Under the pieces are notes generated by a model. It saw only the letters and a list, made by a program, of their open reading frames with translations, was not told the DNA's origin and did not search any database. A DNA stretch of 64,000 nt from Beroe forskalii. Lineage: Eukaryota; Ctenophora; Nuda; Beroida; Beroidae. The position numbers were made by a program, and so were the translations under genes. Location of the stretch: the NCBI GenBank assembly GCA_011033025.1, contig WFMF01000331.1, positions 1-64,000 on the forward strand. Reading direction: 5' to 3'. The stretch's first letter is position 1. Each line of letters starts with the position of its first letter. Shown one piece after another: positions 34,901 through 42,735 of the stretch.

Positions 34901-37900
34901 AGAGTTTATGCTTGTATGAAATTTAATTCTTATCAGGCTACGATTCTTCATCTGACGACACTATTTTAAACTTCCGACTTTTAACGTCACGACATTTATT
35001 GGTCTGTCTATCCTGACCCTAACCTTGCTCTTAGCTCTAACTCTAATCAGCTAATCCTGGCAATAACCTTAACTTCAGCGTGGAAGTGAAATTATTTTGC
35101 CAAATGTCCAAATATGGTGGGCAAGTAATTGTCAATTGTCGTGGTCAGGTGAAAGGTCCGTTCCCCTTCATATCTACTCATGGTACGAATTTGCTTTTGA
35201 TATGATCGCTTTGAACGGACTTCATCATAAAAGTCTAAATTTAATTCAGATTTTGACACATTGGTTTTCTCTTTGTTGCATTCCTTTGACGCTTGACAAT
35301 GTCCGAAGTTAAATCTTATTATGAAAATTTCGGGCCTGTCTTCGGAAAATGTTCCATAAGAAATAACTTCTATGAAAATGTCGGGAACGAAACATGTCCC
35401 GAAGTTAATACCGGGTTTTATGAAAACGTTGCTTGTGGGAGGGATCAGATAGAAAGTTTTGATTTCTATGAAAATGTCGGGAAAGGCACACGCCCCAAAA
35501 TCAACGGTTTTTGTGAAAACGTTAATGCTTGTGGAAGGGAGCTGATCAAAAGTTGTGACTTTTTTGAAAATGCCGGGTGCAGTTTAAATCTGAACCTCAA
35601 GTCACCGGAGCCACCTAGAATCTCCATAACACATTGCTGTACAGGTATAACATTGAAAACTCAACCAATTTACGATCTTTTAACGACGTTTCGTTACATT
35701 TTGCTCACAATTTTTTTCACTTCATCCCCCTCTAACCCCTCCCCTCTCAGATGATCTGGAGAGTGACATGAGTGGGGCGCTGCCCCCTCCCCCGCCCCTC
35801 GGAGGCTCCTCCCACTCGCTCACCTCAGACAGCGGCCTGGGGATGATGCCCCCTCCCCCCATGGGGGGCTCGACCTCGTCCCTGACATCAGACGTTCCTC
35901 CCCCTCCTCCTCCCATGTCACCTGCACTGTCACACCAGCAAATTACAGGTTAGGGTCGAGAATTAGTAATTTGTAGCAGATAACAGGTAAGGGTCGAGAA
36001 TTGGTAATTTGTAGCAGATTACAGGAATAAGGCATAATGCATATGGTTTAAATCATAAATTCGCAAGTAGCGGAGGTGTTCTGAGTTGATAACGGAATGA
36101 ATGCATTAACCTATTTTTGAGCTGACCTTCAGCTCAAATGAAATATTTGATCATTGAGGTTGAGATTTGATTTCGAGATCATATTTCATCAAACATTCCT
36201 CTCTAGATACAAGACCAGTGAGTCTGGTGTCCACAGACCGACCAGTGTCACTGTTGTCAACTGACAACATCAGAACTTCTGTGTGCACCACCAGTTCAGG
36301 AACTAGTTCACACTCAACACCCAGCACTGGCAGCAATAACCAGAGGTAAGGGGGAGAGTTATATTGGTGCCTATCTTGTGTTTAGCATCAGGAAAATTTG
36401 GTCTAGAAATTCCACTTTTCTCTTCCCTATTTAGCTTTTTCCCCCTAACGCAGTTCATTCTCAATTCTTGTGGATCAATTACCGTTTTTTAAACCTAATT
36501 CCCCAATCATCCTAACTTAAACTCCCCTCAGAGGTTCCCTGTACACGATGTGTACTACCCCTCTCCCCCCACTCTAACCCCACTCTCTCAGGGTTTACCT
36601 GTACACTATGTCCACTCTCCCTCATTCCCTTTAACCCCACTCCCATCTAACCCCAACTCATCTCCAGAGGTTCCCTGTACACGATGTCCACTACCCCCCA
36701 CTCCACTCTCTCGAAGAGTAGCGGTGTCAGCAGTTACCTCTCCTCCTCCTCCTCTTCTGAGTTCTACGATAGTAAGCTGAGTCTGGATAGTTCCAGTACT
36801 GATTACAGGGAGAACGATTACAAGCAACAACCGTTGACTGTTCCCATTAGGGTGCCGGATACCGAGCCTTTCCTGGTAGATCAGGTGAGAGAATATCATG
36901 TCCTGATAAAACATCAGGTTTGAGATTCACGTGTAGGAAATCTTGAGTGTGTGGGCCATGGTTGGATTGCTTAAAAAACTGAGATGAATGAATCACCTAA
37001 AATGGAAACTTTCGATCACACGAATGTTTTTCCCATCTTATTTCAGTCACCCCTATTTCTGTATCTAACCCTTATTTATTCCCAGGACCCCAGCCCCACA
37101 ACCCCCATGACGCCTGGTCCGAAGTCCATCAAGATCCAGCGTAGGTTGACGATGGTTCTAAAGGACAAGGAGAATGAGAATCTTACAGAGGAGGAGAAGG
37201 CTTCACTCGTCAAGAAGGTAACTAAAGAATTGCTGTGCGAATTTTAGACTTTACAGAACTATACTTCATAATATCTTATCGCTATTTTAATCACACTCTC
37301 ACGTTTTAAGTTTTAACAAAAAAAATGTTTTTCGCCTGAAAATGGCGTTTTCGGGCTTCCAATCTAAACCCTCCATTTCCAACCCAATCACACATTTCAG
37401 GAGAAACTGAAGATAGCCATAGAGAAGCTGCGTGTTGCCAGCAACTTGAAGATCGCAATGAAAGCGTACAACGTTAACAACAGCTGTAAAACCATCTGGG
37501 TAGAACAGAAGCAGACAGCTTGGGAAGTTTGCCAGGTTCTGGCAGAGAAGAATTACTTCAAACCAGGGGCGGACTGGACACTGGTGGAACACATCACGGA
37601 CCTCCAGATAGGTGGGTAAAAGAGGGAGTGGGTGGATCAAGGTGTGAAGGGGTGGGTTAGAGTGGGAGTGGGTGGGACAATGAAGTGGGGTAGAAGACTA
37701 GGATCAAGCGGCAAACTTTTAAAAGGACTGAAGAGTGCCTATTGTTTAAATGATTTCAAAAGAACTTTGCCATTTGGCTGGATGCATTTCACTGAATCAT
37801 GTCATCACTTTCTCTTCCCTTGATCCAATTTTACACCCCCTCAGAACGAGAGCTAGAGGATCACGAGATAGTTTACGATGTTCTGAACAGCTGGAGCAGG

Positions 37901-40900
37901 GATTCCACCAACAAGATGTACTTCAGGAACAACGCTAGGAAGTTAGTTTTAATGGTGAACTAGGGAGGGTTGCCATGGCTGTCAATCGTCATGGTTACCG
38001 ATTCCAGGATTTTGATGGTCGCTCTGTCATCCTTTTTTCACGAACTCAACAAAAATATAATTTGAGGATCGGTAATGCTATAGTAGGTACTAGGTGGACC
38101 CTGAACTTTTGCAGATTCTCTGCAAATCGTGCAGAGTACGCTACAAAGACGACTGATCTTAATATTTAATCAAACTTAAACTTTGTGCGTGAAGTGACCA
38201 ATGAGCCCTCTGAAAGGGGGCATTCTAATCCAATCAAATGTCTTTAATCGTCCACAAACCGGACACGATTATAATTTCGAGGGAGGTTTAAAAATCATCG
38301 TTCCCACGTTTGACTATTTCTAATAAGCATGGATTATTCTTCTCTGTTCGGTGCTGATAGAATTAAGACTTTATTATTAGCGGTGTACTCATCGTTCAAA
38401 GAGAAATATGGGAAAAAGAGAATTTCCTGAGTTTCTTAACTAATTCATTAGCATGATTAACTCTCAAATTCATCTGATTAACCCTCAAAATTAATCAACC
38501 TTACTGATTATTCCCGATTCATCCCTCCAAAGGTACTCCCTAACAAGCTTATTCACCCTCCCTATTAACCAAATCTAAGTAATTACCAATTTTAACCCCC
38601 TCTCCCATTTACCCACCCCCTCTTAACCCTCCTAACCCTCCCCCTCCCTCCCAGACACGAGTTGTTCCGGCGTCCCCAGCTCTACCTACACACTGTACTG
38701 ATAAACCCTCTTATTACCCCCCTCCCCCAGTTCACCCGCTAATAGACGCTCACTTTCCTCAGTCCCTCCTAACCATCCTCCCCTCCCTCTCTCAATCAAC
38801 CTTCCCCTCAATTAACCCTCTCAATTAATCCCCTCCCCTCCCGCAGACACGAGTTGTTCCGGCGTCCCCAGCTCTACCTACACACAGAAGACAGCTACGC
38901 TAACGTTGTAGATCTCAGCAGGGAGTGTAGACAGGTCCTCATTGATGACTTCTTCTCAGGGACCGCCAACACCCGCATACCAAGTATAGGTGAGAGCTGT
39001 TTTCATTTTCAGTATTGAATTTGAAGGATGAATTTTTGATTTTTGGAATAAGAATAAAGTTTTCAGATGCGCGAAGGTGGTCAGACAAAATTAAGGTAGA
39101 TTGTCGAAAACACAAAGTCAACGGGATGCTATTTACTATGTGCACTATACTAAAAAACATCATTTTTCAGGTTTGAAGGGAGTGCATTGGCTGAAGTCCG
39201 GTAAGAAAAGCTGGAGGAAAATGAACTTTGTGATCCGGGACAGTGGAATTTACTACGCTGGGAAAGCTAAAAACAAAGCAGTGGCTCTGGCTTGGACTTC
39301 ATTTTCAAGGTGAGAAATATTTCCCAACTCTCCTCTGTTTCTTAGCTAATGATAGGATTTCCTGTTGTTTGCTTTGATAATTAATTGAAATCAATTTCAA
39401 AACAATTATCACCTGGTACAAATTCCAAGTGTTATCTTGGAATAAAATAATTATAATGTAGTCGTGTAATTAACTTTTTGGCATTGTTTGAATTTCAATT
39501 GGTTTATTAAAGCCTCTTCATTCTTTCATATTGATGGATAAAAACAGCTCTTGAGCAGTGAGAAGCAGAGTTTTAATAACAAAATAGTGAATTAATTTCT
39601 TTAATCATCAGAACTTTTATAACTTGTCATAACTATTTCATAATCTCAAACTTGATTGTATAAAGTAGTGTTGTAAAGTTTAAAACAATCTCCTCCCATC
39701 CCAGGACAGAAGATAACGACATCTTCCTGCCATTCAATAACAAGGAGTTCAAGAAACAGCACAAAGCACCAACAGAGTACTGCTTCCTCATGAGAACCAA
39801 GACAAACACACGTGAACAGCACCGATCAACCAGGTGAGTACGGTGCTGTTATTTGATTGGTGGGTGGGGATTTTATTTGATTGGTAGTTGATGGTTGCGC
39901 CCTGTTGTTTGATTGGTAGTTGATGACTTCATCCTGTTCTTTGATTGGTAGTTGATGATTCCATCCTTCTATTTGATTGGTATCTGACTGGTTGCCATGG
40001 TATTCATCATCCCGATCAACCAGGTGTATCTGCGTTGAGAACGAGCTCCAGTTCCGACTTTGGACTAACGCTCTGCGACGACTGCAGTACGGAGCGAAGC
40101 TGCTGGAAAACAACACGGCGGCCATGGAGTGGCTGGAGAAGTTGACGAAGGATCAGGAGGGCATCCAGCAGGCTTGCTTCAGTCCGACCCTGCAGAACTT
40201 CACATTCGGTGAGTAAAAGTTGTTGTGTGTCCGTTTGTATACGCAATCCCGGTGGTGTATTAACTATCCGTTAAGCTTATTCGTAGGATCCCGAAGTTTT
40301 TATTTCACCGAAACTGATCGTTCAAAGTAGAATTAACGGTCAAAGTCAAATTAACGACGCCGAAAATACTTATTAGAAGTATTATCTAGTTGTGCAACTG
40401 ATTTCAGGCTCTAATGAGGATTTAGGTTATGAAGTTTGATATTTAGCAAGTAAGGGGATTCAGTGTTTGTAGAACGTACTATGATTTTGGTCAAAAATAG
40501 TCATACTTTTGAGAGTGATTTGTCGAGAGAAAACTCTATAACTTCCTTTTTATTATTTTCATAAACGGACGGTTTCTTAATGATAATCTCATAAAATGAG
40601 GAATATTCGTACAATCAACTAAACTGAGTTTGTAGAACTTTATTATTACAATTGATGTTCAAAGGGCAGACTGGAAAAATTTTAGTCCATCTGCCAATAA
40701 TCAATAATCAAACTTATTTTTGATCATTTGAGGAATATTTAGGTACCAATTTAGAGATCATTTTGGCCTCTAGGCGCAAATAGTTTTTAGTCATTGTGTA
40801 AAGATTGGTTGATCAGATTTTCCGACATTCGGAAAAAGAAAGCGAAATAAATTATAATTCTTTGATCTTTCATTTCCCCACAGGAGACTCGGAGAGAGCC

Positions 40901-41077
40901 AGCATCATCATGCCCGACCTGGATGATAACGTGGGTGACCTGTTCGCGGAAAGGTTCGGAGCAGCGTGGAACAACGGCGACACGACGGCGCACCACCTCC
41001 GAGAAGCGCCGAGTTTGTGCGACGTTAACCTGGAAACCGACACTCAGGGCATGACACTGGTCCGGTTACACAAATAA
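22935..41077 (+). CDS. RAPH1/APBB1IP-like: MRL adaptor (MIG-10/RIAM/lamellipodin family), multi-exon gene
   Basis: Sixteen or seventeen exons encode a protein of about 840-950 residues: two short acidic helices like the talin-binding sites of RIAM, a proline- and serine-rich region, then RA and PH domains in the fixed MRL order. The C-terminal half matches human RIAM along its length, for example DHEIVYDVLNSWSRDSTNK and GKKSWRKMNFVIRDSGIYY. MRL proteins bind Rap or Ras GTP through RA, phosphoinositides through PH, and recruit Ena/VASP and talin at the membrane. Unlike the vertebrate members, no long proline-rich tail follows PH; the proline-rich part lies before RA and has LPPPP words usable by EVH1 domains. 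Splice phases agree throughout except for one apparent missing base in 34595-34897. The 5' end is uncertain. Confidence 0.9.
23024..23114 (+). CDS. MRL exon 1 (candidate)
   Basis: TTGTTACAG precedes and CAA|GTAAGT follows. It reads SDAASIDCLQYLPG, then DDKDALLSALKGADLNQ, and joins the next exon in phase 0. The frame is also open back to an ATG at 22935, so this could be the first coding exon starting there. The stretch 22935-23023 reads like a translated pyrimidine tract, which favours an acceptor at 23023. Membership in the MRL gene rests on phase and position only. Confidence 0.5.
23396..23566 (+). CDS. MRL exon 2, first talin-binding-like helix
   Basis: 57 codons between TTTCAG and GTGAGT. 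The segment AMEDELDDIMGQFLEMEREL is an acidic amphipathic helix that aligns with the N-terminal talin-binding site of RIAM (DIDQMFSTLLGEMDLLTQ). An ATG at 23430 could be an alternative start just upstream of it. The donor edge is duplicated in the following intron. Confidence 0.8.
23558..23630 (+). repeat. Duplicated exon 2 donor edge
   Basis: GAATCAAACGTGAGTAA spans the exon 2/intron junction at 23558-23574 and is repeated exactly at 23614-23630, 56 bp further on. The second copy is a decoy donor inside the intron. Reading through to it meets a stop. Confidence 0.85.
23631..25875. other. MRL intron, left part
   Basis: The G-rich drifted continuation of the duplicated donor edge runs to about 23760. 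After it I see only AT-rich intronic sequence, without exon or element ends. Confidence 0.5.
25878..25978. repeat. 16-bp tandem array of TAGCAACC half-sites
   Basis: GGTTGCTTAG is followed by four CACTAAGCAACC or CACTTAGCAACC words at 16-bp steps (CTTGTCACTTAGCAAC). Each is a half X-box (RGYAAC), and the first pairs with the others in opposite orientation. It lies 150 bp upstream of the small ORF at 26129. Confidence 0.65.
26129..26599 (+). CDS. Hypothetical single-exon gene nested in MRL intron: repeat region plus C-terminal membrane segment
   Basis: 156 codons, ATG to TGA, with no family I recognise. Residues 1-57 are basic and serine-rich. Residues 58-118 hold about five 11-residue repeats of the form D-R-N-G-S-x-S-S-(R/K)-x-(C/R). 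Residues 127-147 (IIARIIALVLVLVIFLDY) are hydrophobic, making a tail-anchored or short C-terminal membrane protein. An AATAAA follows 68 bp after the stop, and an array of half X-boxes precedes it. The unit is 33 bp, so the repeat alone could keep this frame open, and the antisense strand is also open over 60 codons. It might instead be an alternative exon or chance. Real protein status is unproven. Confidence 0.35.
   Translation: MMGNILHYKSVRRYSSSYHGDRKRRSDRVPSQCDPLIYFSSVRRRRSDEQTSVFPREGDRNGSISSRDCDRNGSLSSKERDRKGSRSYRDCDRNGPRSSMEWCNRKDIMSLRGFDRKVGIVRENSDPFQIIARIIALVLVLVIFLDYCSISVSSAM
26667..26672 (+). terminator. AATAAA polyadenylation signal
   Basis: 68 bp after the stop of the nested ORF. 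It is consistent with an independent transcript, but AATAAA is common by chance in AT-rich DNA. Confidence 0.3.
26926..27040. repeat. AGAAACC(T)CC-TTAT tandem repeat
   Basis: Seven drifted copies of a unit near 17 bp such as ATAGAAACCTCCCTTATC. The ATAGAAAC word also forms half of the X-box-like sites just downstream. Confidence 0.65.
27155..27190. promoter_or_regulatory. Two tandem X-box-like sites
   Basis: GTTACCATAGAAAC occurs twice, 22 bp apart, 44 bp upstream of a short MRL exon. The motif is close to RFX X-boxes (GTTRCCATRGNAAC). It could mark an internal promoter, or simply be a duplicated intron word. Confidence 0.4.
27234..27276 (+). CDS. MRL micro-exon 3
   Basis: 43 bp between TATTTCAG and GTAAGA, reading STASAYRMSIMALG. 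Phase 0 in and phase 1 out agree with exons on both sides, which is the main support. Confidence 0.65.
27752..27830. promoter_or_regulatory. TCACGTGATTT and ATTGGTTG cluster
   Basis: GTCACGTGATTT occurs twice (27754, 27792), each followed by ATTGG. It is the same motif pair as at 2284 and 8345. Confidence 0.3.
29446..29512. mobile_element. 67-bp TIR micro-element, CRE subfamily, best copy
   Basis: TAGGCGGATG and CACACCGCCTA are the terminal inverted repeats. Inside lie TGACGTCATTATCACAG and GATGACGTCA, i.e. two full TGACGTCA palindromes 38 bp apart. Partial relatives occur at 3717, 5280, 7136, 11847, 16062 and 22298. Confidence 0.75.
29693..29759. mobile_element. 67-bp TIR micro-element, second subfamily
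   Basis: TAGGCGGTTGAGAAGACGTT at the left and GGAAATATAACCGCCTA at the right. The core matches 6465-6531 at most positions, including GTTAACA and GCGCGCTTCC, yet the flanks differ, so these are separate insertions. Confidence 0.75.
29925..30165. repeat. Tandem repeat of about 55-65 bp, four copies
   Basis: Each copy carries a variant of AGTGGTTTAAATGG, then TTTCCTTGTGTTC, then CTTTCCACACCAG. Each ends in a pyrimidine tract plus CAG, so every copy offers an acceptor-like site in sense orientation within the MRL intron. Confidence 0.65.
33412..33715 (-). other. Protein-like antisense frame in MRL intron
   Basis: An open minus-strand frame of about 95-100 codons reads FLGNLSVISGDNEGTLTL, then KSGWLADNKLLSVGTGDKN. 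These words have the rhythm of WD40 blades (SGDxxGxLxL and LLSVGxxDKN). There is no clear splice acceptor or promoter. It may be a decayed processed copy, an exon of an unseen gene, or chance. Confidence 0.2.
34171..34292 (+). CDS. MRL exon 4, second talin-binding-like helix
   Basis: CCCCTTCAG precedes and GAA|GTGAGT follows. DEKDLDSLLDDLCNDMEDI aligns with the second talin-binding site of RIAM (EDQDLDALMADLVADI). Phase 1 in and phase 0 out agree with neighbours. Confidence 0.9.
34595..34897 (+). CDS. MRL exon 5, proline-rich, with an apparent one-base loss
   Basis: Reads KAIYSLPVPRSKRSDN, then runs of PPPPP separated by TG, SQ and SR. It includes NLPPPPP and HLPPPPP, usable by EVH1 or profilin. 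The frame after about 34825 becomes non-proline, while the next frame continues SRDVPPPPPPPHDDLDAAL and reaches the donor in phase 1, exactly what the downstream exon needs. The 303-bp length would give phase 0. A missing C in the run near 34828 explains both facts; sequencing error is the likeliest cause. Confidence 0.85.
34898..35308. other. MRL intron
   Basis: AT-rich intron upstream of the candidate cassette exon. Its last 50 bp are pyrimidine-rich up to about 35287. Nothing else is seen. Confidence 0.5.
35309..35644 (+). CDS. Candidate MRL cassette exon with repeated (F/Y)YENV motifs
   Basis: 112 codons between CCGAAG and ACAG|GTATAA. Phase 1 at both ends lets it be included or skipped between the proline-rich exons without shifting frame. 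It encodes six motifs: YYENF, FYENV, FYENV, FYENV, FCENV and FFENA, in a two-motif unit of about 95 bp. Equivalent codons in the repeats differ mainly at third positions (TTC/TTT, AAT/AAC, GTC/GTT), which suggests selection on protein. Y-E-N is the pYxN word bound by Grb2-type SH2 domains when phosphorylated. The acceptor is weak, so the exon is a prediction. Confidence 0.5.
35751..35948 (+). CDS. MRL exon 6, proline-rich
   Basis: CCTCTCAG precedes and ACAG|GTTAGG follows. DDLESDMSGALPPPPPLGG is followed by two more PPPPP runs spaced by SSxSLTSD repeats. Phases 1 and 1. Confidence 0.9.
36207..36345 (+). CDS. MRL exon 7, Ser/Thr-rich linker
   Basis: CTCTCTAG precedes and CAGAG|GTAAGG follows. 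It contains a PVSLVSTD/PVSLLSTD repeat and a serine-threonine tail. Phase 1 in, phase 2 out. Confidence 0.85.
36530..36705 (+). repeat. Three tandem copies of exon 8 acceptor edge
   Basis: CAG followed by AGGTTCCCTGTACACGATGT starts at 36532, a diverged copy (GGTTTACCTGTACACTATG) at 36592, and the real exon at 36668. Each is preceded by its own CCCCACTC-type pyrimidine tract. The two upstream copies would act as decoy acceptors and lead to stops. Confidence 0.9.
36668..36884 (+). CDS. MRL exon 8, Ser-rich linker
   Basis: CATCTCCAG precedes and GATCAG|GTGAGA follows. SSSSSSEFYDSKLSLDSSST precedes a basic and acidic stretch up to EPFLVDQ. Phase 2 in, phase 0 out. No domain is recognised; it is likely a disordered, phosphorylatable linker before RA. 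Confidence 0.85.
37086..37217 (+). CDS. MRL exon 9, pre-RA helix
   Basis: 44 codons, phase 0 both sides. SIKIQRRLTMVLKDKE and EEEKASLVKK form a charged helix, the position of the coiled coil that abuts RA in MRL proteins. Confidence 0.9.
37401..37611 (+). CDS. MRL exon 10, RA domain first part
   Basis: EKLKIAIEKLRVASNLKIAM begins the helix and first strand. KTIWVEQKQTAWEVCQVLAE and DWTLVEHITDLQI match the ubiquitin-like RA fold of RIAM (KSLMVDERQLARDVLDNL, DWCLYEIYPELQI). Phase 0 in, 1 out. Confidence 0.95.
37845..37941 (+). CDS. MRL exon 11, RA domain end
   Basis: ERELEDHEIVYDVLNSWSRD is nearly the MRL signature ERFFEDHENVVEVLSDW. Phase 1 in, 2 out through AA|GTTAGT. Confidence 0.95.
37942..38846. 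other. MRL intron
   Basis: Contains CCCTC/TTAACC-rich tandem pyrimidine tracts (38580-38845) and the decoy copy of the next exon edge. No other feature is seen. Confidence 0.5.
38651..38885 (+). repeat. Duplicated exon 12 acceptor edge
   Basis: An identical block of about 42 bp beginning with CAG and ACACGAGTTGTTCCGGCGTC lies at 38652-38693 and again at 38844-38885, the true exon start. The period is 192 bp. The upstream copy has a usable acceptor, but the frame runs into a stop. Confidence 0.9.
38847..38989 (+). CDS. MRL exon 12, RA-PH linker
   Basis: HELFRRPQLYLHTEDSYANV then ECRQVLIDDFFSGTANTRIP, matching the MRL linker KNPQNFYL and SLLEESFCGTS. Phase 2 in, 1 out. Confidence 0.95.
39171..39309 (+). 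CDS. MRL exon 13, PH domain first half
   Basis: LKGVHWLKSGKKSWRKMNFV then RDSGIYYAGKAKNKAV: the first strands of PH with the basic KSGKKSWRK lipid-binding loop. Phase 1 in, 2 out. Confidence 0.95.
39705..39833 (+). CDS. MRL exon 14, PH domain
   Basis: DIFLPFNNKEFKKQHKAPTE then YCFLMRTKT, matching RIAM YKAPTDYCFVLKH. Phase 2 in and out. Confidence 0.95.
39819..40037 (+). repeat. Short MRL intron bounded by direct repeats across AGGT
   Basis: CCGATCAACCAGGTG crosses the donor (39822-39836), and the same 15 bases cross the acceptor (40012-40026). The 190-bp intron between consists of a degenerate TTTGATTGGTAGTTGATG tandem repeat of about 33 bp. Confidence 0.85.
40024..40208 (+). CDS. MRL exon 15, PH C-terminal helix and tail
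   Basis: CICVENELQFRLWTNALRRL carries the conserved Trp of the PH helix, then QYGAKLLENNTAAMEWLEK as in RIAM AKYGKTLYDNYQRAV. Phase 2 in, 1 out. Confidence 0.95.
40209..40883. other. MRL last intron
   Basis: AT-rich, with no element or exon seen. Confidence 0.5.
40884..41077 (+). CDS. MRL last exon
   Basis: ASIIMPDLDDNVGDLFAERF then an acidic tail ending TLVRLHK and TAA. No proline-rich tail follows, in contrast to vertebrate RIAM and lamellipodin. Confidence 0.9.
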
Positions 41078-41726
41078 CAGCACTCTGGAGTGTGTTAGGT
41101 GATATAGAAATATATGGACTATGGAGTGATGAATCCAAGTCAATGGAGTGAATATGTAATCACTGGAAGAAGTTTCAAGATACGCCGCTTCTGGAGTGAT
41201 CATTTGATGAAGGCGTTGGTTTGAGAGTTACCTGATTCACAAATGATTGGAGACAAATTAAATGAAAGAAGCAGCTAATCACTGATAAATAAGAAGTAGT
41301 AAATCACTGATGGAATGGGAATTTGATTGTAAAGAACTGAGCCATGCGATCGAAGACTTCTTCCCACAGAAATATTTGTCAATAATTCTCAAATATTCAC
41401 CTGAACTAGCCCGATTGAATACACATCAAATCTAGGGATGGATTTTGTTCATAAATTACCGTTTTCAACGATTTTTTTTCTATTGGGATTGAAGCACCCG
41501 GTTTTATTTCGGATTTTGGATTTGTATAAAGAATTTGGTATCTTGTTGCTTGATTTGTTACCATTATCATTCTTATTAAGAACTTCTTATTTTGGAAACG
41601 ATTTGGAGCTTTTTGGACGGACAATGTGAACAGATTGTTGTTTGATGTTGGTGTGGAAAGGAGTTGCAATGTTGAGTTCCATTCAAGTCTTTTGGTAATG
41701 AGTGGGCGATTTGAATCTTATTGGAA

Positions 41727-41732
41727 AATAAA
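41727..41732 (+). terminator. Candidate MRL polyadenylation signal
   Basis: AATAAA 650 bp after the MRL stop codon. An earlier signal is not obvious. Confidence 0.4.
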
Positions 41733-42529
41733 CATTGAATGAGATTCAACGTATCATTTTGAAGCATGTTTCTCAGCGTAAAGAAACAATATATTTACAA
41801 TTATAGATTGCCGTTTTTAGCGATATAATCGCATTACAATCCATTAGGATAACCAAGATGATTGCCCACTGTGCCTGATGCCTTCGACAGTTTATACTGA
41901 TATGCAATACAAATTGGAGTTACTTTGAGATTGAAGTATTCATTATTGAATTTTAACAAGAAAATGTTGGTATCTATAAGTATTACTATTAGGTATTATT
42001 TGAAACGCTACTTATGAAGTTAAGAGTAAGGTTATATCAATATGTGGTTTTGTGGCAACCAACCAATATTAACTATGGATGTAAATCCGACTATAGAATT
42101 TTCTTTCGAAAATGTTTTTAAATTTTATTCTGTGTATGATATGTTAATTTGATTTATTTCATCTGTTATATTTGTGTATTATTACTTTACTATTATTCAA
42201 TAAGAAGTTTAGAAATAGGAATAAACATTTTAAAGCCTACATTTCAGCCTTTCATGAATACATTGAAAGTTCGAAAGGGTTCGCTCTGCATCTTCTTAAA
42301 TTCTGGTAATAATGTTGCAATCATCAATACGCCTGTCACCTCTTGTACTTTTCACCGGAAAAGCAAAATTTATTTTGAAAATAGATATATAACTATATAA
42401 GCTCGCTGATTAGTGATTTGCATCTCAGCCACAAAAACAAGTTGAATTGCATAGCCCAAGAAATTAAGTCTTAATTTTATTAGTTATCCAACGCGAAAAA
42501 CATAACATCAAGCTAGAACTACATCAAAT

Positions 42530-42735
42530 CAATGCGCGGCGCTTTGAGTTTTCGTCCTTCACCTATCCAGTGGCGTCGAACGATGCGCGCGGCGCGCGTT
42601 AAACAAGGGATCATCTTAATATCTTATTAGAACAAGTGTGCGGCGCAAAATCTGCACATTGTATTTTATTGGTTTGTCTATCGTTGTTTGGCCCCATCGC
42701 CTATTTCGATTCGGCGGGCGCGCGCGCGCAGCAAG
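42530..42735. promoter_or_regulatory. CG-rich patches, possible promoter
   Basis: Alternating CG runs flank an ATTGGTTTGTC word. It sits 1.2 kb upstream of the LRRC9 start, so it could be a CpG-type promoter. This is position-based inference only. Confidence 0.25.

Noticed and set aside
34693-34916. Minus-strand glycine-rich frame
   Set aside because: Antisense of the proline-rich MRL exon.
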